37,002 bases of DNA, from positions 1-37,002 of the forward strand of contig JADLEL010000020.1 in NCBI GenBank assembly GCA_020846145.1. The letters run 5' to 3'. Position numbers and translations under genes: made by a program. Every line of letters begins with the position of its first letter. Position 1 is the first letter of the stretch. The notes below the pieces were generated by a model. That model had not been told where the DNA came from, made no database searches, and saw only the letters and a list, made by a program, of their open reading frames with translations. Source of the DNA: Pirellulales bacterium. Its GTDB lineage: Bacteria; Planctomycetota; Planctomycetia; Pirellulales; Thermoguttaceae. Of the stretch, positions 30,565 to 37,002 are shown piece by piece.

Positions 30565-31110
30565 ATGGCTATTATCGAAAAAACCATGACGGCCGATGAG
30601 TATTTCGCGTTGGGCGATATCGGCCCCAGCGCACTCGTTCAAGGGGAACTAATTGCCATGTCACCCGCCGGATACGACCACGGATGGATTGCTTGTAATA
30701 TCGCCGGGGCATTAAGAGATTTCGTAAAGGCTAAAAAGCTTGGGCGAGTTACCACGGCGGAAGCCGGCTTCTTCATTTCCCGCAATCCCGACACCGTTCG
30801 CGCGCCCGACGTGGCTTTCGTGCGGGCGGAGCGGATTCCGCCGGGCGGGCAAAAGAAGTTTTTCGGCGGCCCGCCCGATCTGGCCGTCGAAGTGCTGTCG
30901 CCCGACGATCGGGCCGGCGAAGTCAACGCGAAAATCGACGATTGGCTTCGCGCCGGCTGCGTACAGGTGTGGGTGGTCGATCCGGATGGAAAAACGATAA
31001 CGGTCCATCGCAGCCGCCGCGAAATAGCCGTCTTCACCCTCGAAGACACGCTCGCCGCCGAAGATATTCTTCCCGGCTTCTCCCTGCCCGTGGCGGAAAT
31101 CTTCGAGTAG
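30565..31110 (+). CDS. Uma2-family (DUF820) putative nuclease
   Basis: 181 aa, of the Uma2 family of restriction-endonuclease-like (PD-(D/E)xK fold) proteins, common in cyanobacteria and planctomycetes and without a settled role. It begins with the family pattern MTADEYFALGD...ALVQGELIAMSPAG. The candidate active site is Asp82 (RAPDVAFV), Glu109 (DLAVEVLSP) and Lys123 (NAKIDDWLRAG); it then has VQVWVVDPDGKTITVHR and ends DILPGFSLPVAEIFE. All expected residues are present, so it is probably intact. Solitary gene upstream of ftsH with 143 nt between; no link of function is evident. Confidence 0.9.
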   Translation: MAIIEKTMTADEYFALGDIGPSALVQGELIAMSPAGYDHGWIACNIAGALRDFVKAKKLGRVTTAEAGFFISRNPDTVRAPDVAFVRAERIPPGGQKKFFGGPPDLAVEVLSPDDRAGEVNAKIDDWLRAGCVQVWVVDPDGKTITVHRSRREIAVFTLEDTLAAEDILPGFSLPVAEIFE

Positions 31111-31253
31111 AATTCGATCATCGGCCGCGTACTCCTCCGGGGCGGGAAATGTCATGCGCGGCAACACGACCGAACCATCGAATGCCGCTTCAACCGCGAT
31201 CGGGGGCCTGTTGAACGAATTATTATTTGAACTTTTCCCACGAACGCCCGTCC

Positions 31254-33206
<1,953 letters not shown>

Positions 33207-33230
33207 CAAACCGCATTTCCAAAGCATAAA

Positions 33231-33268
33231 GCCCGCCGGGCGGCAAGCTCGGCGGGCCTTGGTTTTTT
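33231..33268 (+). terminator. Rho-independent terminator after ftsH
   Basis: GCCCGCCG (33231-33238) and CGGCGGGC (33250-33257) form a perfect 8-bp stem with an 11-nt loop, followed by CTTGG and a run of six T (33263-33268). On the opposite strand the same stem is followed by TTTATG, so it may also end the converging Cys-rich gene transcript, whose stop is at 33289. Confidence 0.8.
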
Positions 33269-33288
33269 GTCTTTGACGGTCGTGCGCG

Positions 33289-34107
33289 TTAGTTGCGGAC
33301 GACGGTGCGGTTGGCTTGAAGGATGCCGCGGCTCATGTAGGCCGAGGCGTCGGTCTTCGGGGGCGAGGGCAACGGAGCCGGCTCATTGCCCTGGGGGGCC
33401 TTGGCCGGAGCGGTCTCGCTCTTCGGGCCCGTGGTCGTTCCACCGCAGCCGACGTTGCAGCCCACGTCGCAGCCGCCGCATTCGGTCTTGCAGCAGCACG
33501 GCTTGCCGAAGAGGCCTTCGAGCAGCTCGAGCACCGGGCGGCAGCGTTTCTTGCAGCACTTCGTCTCGCAAGCCGGTTCGCAACCCGGATCGCAGGCCGG
33601 TTCGCAAGCCTTCACCGGGCAGCAAGGATCGCATTCGGCTTTGCAGGGCTTTTTGCAGAACAGCGGACGGCGGCATGCTTTCTTGCCGCAAGCCGGTTCG
33701 CAGCAAGCCGGATCGCAGGCCTTGGGAGCTTCGCATGCCGGTTCGCAAGCCTTCACCGGGCAGCAAGCCTTCACCGGATCGCAAGGATCGCAAGCGCAGG
33801 AGCTGCCGCAGCAGCGATCGCACTTGAACAGGTCCTTGATGTTCGCGAACAAGTCGCGGACGGGGGTCGGACGGCAAACTTTGACTTTGCCGCAAGTCGG
33901 CTCGCAGGCCGGTTCGCAAGCCTTCACGGGGCAGCAGGGATCGCAAGCCTTGGCTTGCTCGCAGGGGGCGACCTTGGCACAGGCATTGCAGTTGCCGCAG
34001 CCACCGTCATTCATGCCCAGCAACCGGTTCAAGAGCTCGGCTCCGAATCCTTGGCTGCACAGGGCGGCGCTCAGCAAGAGCGCTCCAAAAATCGTTTTGC
34101 TTTTCAT
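33289..34107 (-). CDS. Secreted cysteine-rich repeat protein
   Basis: 272 aa. A signal peptide (MKSKTIFGALLLSAALCSQGFG) is followed by a segment of about 200 residues holding 45 cysteines. The repeating pattern is CDPCCPVKACEPAC, in three closely related copies, with many CEPAC, CDPAC and KAC variants; Pro, Lys and Ala fill most of the rest. Two Cys-poor islands, RDLFANIKDLF and LELLEGLFGK, look like short amphipathic helices. The C-terminal 50 residues are Pro/Thr-rich. It may be cross-linked by disulfides into an envelope layer, fitting the protein-rich walls of planctomycetes, or bind metal; neither is shown. SD AAGGAG (34118-34123) 10 nt before ATG 34107. Monocistronic. Confidence 0.85.
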   Translation of the reverse strand: MKSKTIFGALLLSAALCSQGFGAELLNRLLGMNDGGCGNCNACAKVAPCEQAKACDPCCPVKACEPACEPTCGKVKVCRPTPVRDLFANIKDLFKCDRCCGSSCACDPCDPVKACCPVKACEPACEAPKACDPACCEPACGKKACRRPLFCKKPCKAECDPCCPVKACEPACDPGCEPACETKCCKKRCRPVLELLEGLFGKPCCCKTECGGCDVGCNVGCGGTTTGPKSETAPAKAPQGNEPAPLPSPPKTDASAYMSRGILQANRTVVRN

Positions 34108-34815
34108 CGAGCAACAACTCCTTTACAGTGAACTGCGGAGAGCGTGTCTTCCTCGCCGGACGACGGCCAGCCCAAGGATTGCACAAGGCGCTGCCTCATG
34201 GATTGGGGCGGGTTCTCCCATGGGAAAGAACCGACTCCGCGTTGGCTGCCTCTTCGCCGGTTTGAAAGTTGGGTCGGCTTCCGCAGTTCGCACGGTGTAC
34301 TGCGCCAGGTCCGTCGAACCATTCCTTGGTTCAATTCTTACCCGATCCGGTTGCCTGACGCACCCTCATCGCACGTCAACTTCGACGTGCGCGAATTTCT
34401 CAGGGTCAATTACGGTATCGGCTAGCCGGAGAATCCGCCTTGAGCGAACGCAAGGTATTTCCCGCAAAGAGTTTACAACTCCTGTTGCGCAAACATTTCT
34501 TGCCGCGAAAGGCAGGCAAACTTTATCGGTTGTACGGTTCCGCGCGCATCGATTTCAGCCATTCAATCCCAACTTAAACCGTAAATCTTCGCCATTTACC
34601 CGAAACGGAGGCCTCGATTTTCCCGCCCCGTTTCGTCCAGCCGTTACGACAATCGCTTTCCAGGTAGTTCCACTTGGGTAATTTTGGTAAGATTTTAGGG
34701 GTTCCCGCGAGCCGGGATGTCCTCGTCCACGGGGGTTGCGGCGATTATCGCGGAAAAGTTCCTCAATCGGTCGGCGAGCGACCAATCGACAATTTCAAAA
34801 CACCATAAACTTTCC
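34108..34815. other. 708-nt divergent intergenic region
   Basis: Between the divergent Cys-rich gene and the propeller gene. It holds a near-palindrome GGTTCTCCCATGGGAAAGAACC-like site at 34211-34232 (GGTTC ... CCCATGGG ... GAACC), about 105 nt upstream of the Cys-rich start, which could be an operator or a leader hairpin. I find no confident promoter, RNA gene or coding frame. An in-frame ATG at 34717 precedes the propeller gene but adds non-signal-like residues. Confidence 0.4.
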
Positions 34816-36519
34816 ATGAAGATGAAGCTGCGTGAAATTAATGGTCCTTGGCCCGATAAGATTTGGTTTTTCCGTTGGTCGCTGGTTTTATTGTCGCTGG
34901 GATTCTGTGCCGCCCTAGGAGCCGGCGACTGGCCGCAATGGGGCGGAGCGGCGTCGCGCTGCGGCGTCTCCGACGCCAAGAATCTGCCCGTCGCGTGGAG
35001 CGTCGGCGACTTCGACCGGGAGACGGGTAAATGGATTAAAAAGGACTCCCAAAACATCCGCTGGGTGGCCAAACTCGGATCGACTACTTACGGCACGCCC
35101 ATCGTGGCCGGGGGCCGAGTCTTTTGCGCTACGAATAACGGCGGCGGCTGGTTGAAAAAATATCCGCCCGATCTCGACCTGGGCTGCTTGTTGTGCTTCC
35201 GCCAGGACACGGGCGGATTTTTGTGGCAGCTTTCCCGCGAAAAACTCGCCGCCGGTCGCGCGCAAGATTGGCCCGAACAGGGAATCTGTTCCGCTCCGCT
35301 CGTCGAAGGCGGCCGGGCGTGGATCGTTACCAACCGCGGCGAAGTGGTTTGCATCGATGTGAAATCGAAGCCTGCTTCCTCTCCGCCGAACAACCTTCGG
35401 CCGGTGCCTGGAGTGGAAGCGGATGCGAAGGCTGCGGGGCGGGAAAAAAACGGCGAAGCCAAAATCGCGTGGATCTTCGATATGATTAAGGAACTCGGCG
35501 TCGTGCCGCATAACATGACCAGCGGTTCCGCCACTTCGGCCGGCGATTTGCTCTTCGTGAATACCGGCAACGGCGCGGACGAAAAGCACGAGCGCGTGCC
35601 CGCTCCGAATGCGCCCAGCTTCATTGCCCTCGATAAAAACACCGGCAAACTGGTCTGGGCCGACAATTCGCCGGGCGAGAATATCTTGGACGGCCAGTGG
35701 TCTTCGCCGGCTTTTGCCGTGCTGGGCGGCGTGCCGCAGGTCATTTTCCCCGGCGGCGACGGCTGGGTTTATAGCTTTCGCGCCGAATCGCCGAAATCCG
35801 CGGGGAAGGCGCCCGCCAAACCCGATTTGCTCTGGAAATTCGATTGCAATCCGAAGGATTCGCTGTGGAACGACAACGCGGCGAGCGACCGCTGCAATCT
35901 CATCGCCACGCCGGTAATTTACCGGGACAAGGTTTATATCGCCGTGGGCCAGGACCCGGAAGGCGGCGAGGGGCCGGGCCGGCTTTGGTGCATCGATCCC
36001 GCGAAGCGCGGCGACGTCAGCCCGGAGTTGGTCTTCGACAAGCAGGGAAAGCCCGTCGCGCCGCGGCGGAACATCGCTTGCGACGCCTCGCGCGGCGAAA
36101 CGACGAAGCCCAATCCGAACTCCGCGGCCGTATGGCGCTACACCGGCGCGGATGCCGACGGCGACGGCAAAATCGATTTCAAGGAAACCATGCACCGCAC
36201 GCTCGGCATGGCCGCAATCGAGGACGACCTGCTCGTGATCGCCGACATCACCGGGCTGGTGCATTGCCTCGACGCCCGCACCGGCAAACTGCACTGGACG
36301 CACGATCTGATGTCCATCGTCTGGGGCTCGCCCTGCATCGCCGACGGGAAAATCTTCATCGGCAACGAAGACGGCGACGTGGTCGTCTTCGCGCTTTCCC
36401 AGGAAAAGAAAGTGCTGGGGACCAACCCCGTGGGCAGCCCGGTTTACACCACACCCGTCGCGGCGGGCAATACGCTCTACATCGCCACCAAGGAGCAGTT
36501 GATCGCGGTGGGGAATTAA
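34816..36519 (+). CDS. Secreted PQQ-like beta-propeller protein with EF-hand loop
   Basis: 567 aa. The signal peptide is FFRWSLVLLSLGFCAALGAG near residues 17-36, followed at once by DWPQWGG, the usual opening of this planctomycetal family. Repeated blades carry WxxD/GxxxxPxxxGxxxF patterns such as ATKFGTPIVAGGRVFCATNNG-like strands, GEVVCIDVKS and LVHCLDARTGKLHWTHDL. A canonical EF-hand calcium loop, DADGDGKIDFKE, occupies residues 446-457 with all six ligand positions filled. There is no CxxCH heme motif and enzyme residues of PQQ alcohol dehydrogenases are not evident, so it may be a binding or scaffold propeller. Start chosen at ATG 34816; ATG 34822 or 34717 are possible. Ends 14 nt from the converging toxin gene. 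Confidence 0.8.
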   Translation: MKMKLREINGPWPDKIWFFRWSLVLLSLGFCAALGAGDWPQWGGAASRCGVSDAKNLPVAWSVGDFDRETGKWIKKDSQNIRWVAKLGSTTYGTPIVAGGRVFCATNNGGGWLKKYPPDLDLGCLLCFRQDTGGFLWQLSREKLAAGRAQDWPEQGICSAPLVEGGRAWIVTNRGEVVCIDVKSKPASSPPNNLRPVPGVEADAKAAGREKNGEAKIAWIFDMIKELGVVPHNMTSGSATSAGDLLFVNTGNGADEKHERVPAPNAPSFIALDKNTGKLVWADNSPGENILDGQWSSPAFAVLGGVPQVIFPGGDGWVYSFRAESPKSAGKAPAKPDLLWKFDCNPKDSLWNDNAASDRCNLIATPVIYRDKVYIAVGQDPEGGEGPGRLWCIDPAKRGDVSPELVFDKQGKPVAPRRNIACDASRGETTKPNPNSAAVWRYTGADADGDGKIDFKETMHRTLGMAAIEDDLLVIADITGLVHCLDARTGKLHWTHDLMSIVWGSPCIADGKIFIGNEDGDVVVFALSQEKKVLGTNPVGSPVYTTPVAAGNTLYIATKEQLIAVGN

Positions 36520-36533
36520 ATCATGCCGGACTA

Positions 36534-36911
36534 TCACGGCGTGAATATTTTGAGTTCGAGTTCCGCGATCGGCTTGTAATGCTTATGATTTGCCGTGCAG
36601 AGCATGAGTTGATGTTCGACGGCGGTGGCGGCGATCAACGCATCCGTCGCTCCTAGCGCGACTTTCAGGCCGAATTGCTCCATGTAGATGGAAGCGCGGT
36701 GGCCGATATTTTCGCTTAATGGCACGATATCGAAGCCGAAATCAACCAGAAAAGCACGGATATTCTTCGCTTCCCGCCGATCGCGCGCGCCCTGGAGCAA
36801 TTCCATATAGTTGACGACGGAGAGCGAACATTCTTCGCTCGATTCGAGCATTTTTATCGCTTTTGCAGAGCCGCGGAGCACCCAAATCAATACATCCGTG
36901 TCAAAGAGCAT
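36534..36911 (-). CDS. vapC: PIN-domain toxin, VapC-like
   Basis: 125 aa, the usual VapC size. These are Mg-dependent RNases that cut tRNA or rRNA when freed from the antitoxin. It begins MLFDTDVLIWVLRG with the first acidic residue(s) of the site (Asp4/Asp6), then SVVNYMELLQGARD (Glu) and GATDALIAATAVEHQLMLCTANHKHY (Asp), so the PIN site looks complete. ATG 36911 is preferred to an in-frame start at 36941 because it overlaps the upstream antitoxin gene by 11 nt, as in coupled toxin-antitoxin pairs. Confidence 0.88.
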   Translation of the reverse strand: MLFDTDVLIWVLRGSAKAIKMLESSEECSLSVVNYMELLQGARDRREAKNIRAFLVDFGFDIVPLSENIGHRASIYMEQFGLKVALGATDALIAATAVEHQLMLCTANHKHYKPIAELELKIFTP

Positions 36912-37002
36912 GGCCGCGTCCCCTGCGGATTTGTCGGACATATTGCTCGACGTCTTTCATGTCTTCACGGTCCTTCCACATGCCCACGGCGGGATGCTCG
37001 GC
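36901..37002 (-). CDS. vapB: VapB-like antitoxin, C-terminal part (runs off window)
   Basis: The last 33 codons of a gene whose 5' end lies beyond the right edge. They read HPAVGMWKDREDMKDVEQYV and then RQIRRGRGHAL before a TGA at 36901-36903. This resembles the toxin-binding C terminus of antitoxins that pair with PIN toxins. It overlaps the toxin start by 11 nt in another frame, which supports translational coupling. Confidence 0.75.
   Translation of the reverse strand, partial: AEHPAVGMWKDREDMKDVEQYVRQIRRGRGHAL

Overview
The window most likely comes from a planctomycete (Planctomycetota, probably a Pirellulales-like lineage); this assignment is my inference from sequence character, not a search. 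Pointers are: an EF-Tu with a non-canonical switch I; a Ser/Thr kinase and a small orphan protein that share the N-terminal pre-kinase domain I associate with planctomycetal kinases; a PEP-CTERM-tailed SGNH hydrolase; a PQQ-type dehydrogenase fused to a c-type cytochrome domain; a 45-cysteine secreted protein; a compound sigma factor; weak Shine-Dalgarno sequences on many genes; and numerous palindromic interspersed repeats between genes.

Layout. Bases 1-592 are repeats plus an AT-rich leader. A sigma-70-family factor with three N-terminal helix-turn-helix segments follows (593-2269). Bases 2610-21920 form one long information-processing block on the plus strand: promoter, tRNA-Thr(TGT), tRNA-Tyr(GTA), tRNA-Gly(TCC), tRNA-Thr(GGT), tuf, tRNA-Trp(CCA), secE, nusG, rplK, rplA, rplJ, rplL, rpoB, rpoC, rpsL, rpsG, an orphan pre-kinase-domain gene, fusA. 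The Thr-Tyr-Gly-Thr-tuf head has the same order as the E. coli thrU-tyrU-glyT-thrT-tufB operon, and the rest joins the classical rplKAJL-rpoBC and str clusters.

The spacers in this block are unusually structured: a 29-bp perfect inverted repeat between rpsL and rpsG (a diverged second copy lies upstream of secE), a potential three-way-junction element ahead of rpsL, ten tandem heptamers ahead of rpoC, small GTTATGC-N4-GCATAAC hairpins, and a 47-nt inverted repeat on either side of the orphan gene.

From 21939 the window is accessory: a promoter and PEP-CTERM SGNH hydrolase (+); a secreted PQQ-type dehydrogenase/cytochrome fusion (-); a Ser/Thr kinase with a degenerate receiver domain (-); a 94-aa Arg-rich, probably coiled-coil protein (-); a 922-aa secreted protein of unknown function (+); a Uma2-family nuclease-like protein (+); FtsH with a good terminator (+); the Cys-rich secreted protein (-); a secreted PQQ-like beta-propeller with an embedded EF-hand loop (+); and a VapBC-type toxin-antitoxin pair (-) whose antitoxin runs off the right edge. 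No rRNA, CRISPR array, transposase or prophage genes are visible.
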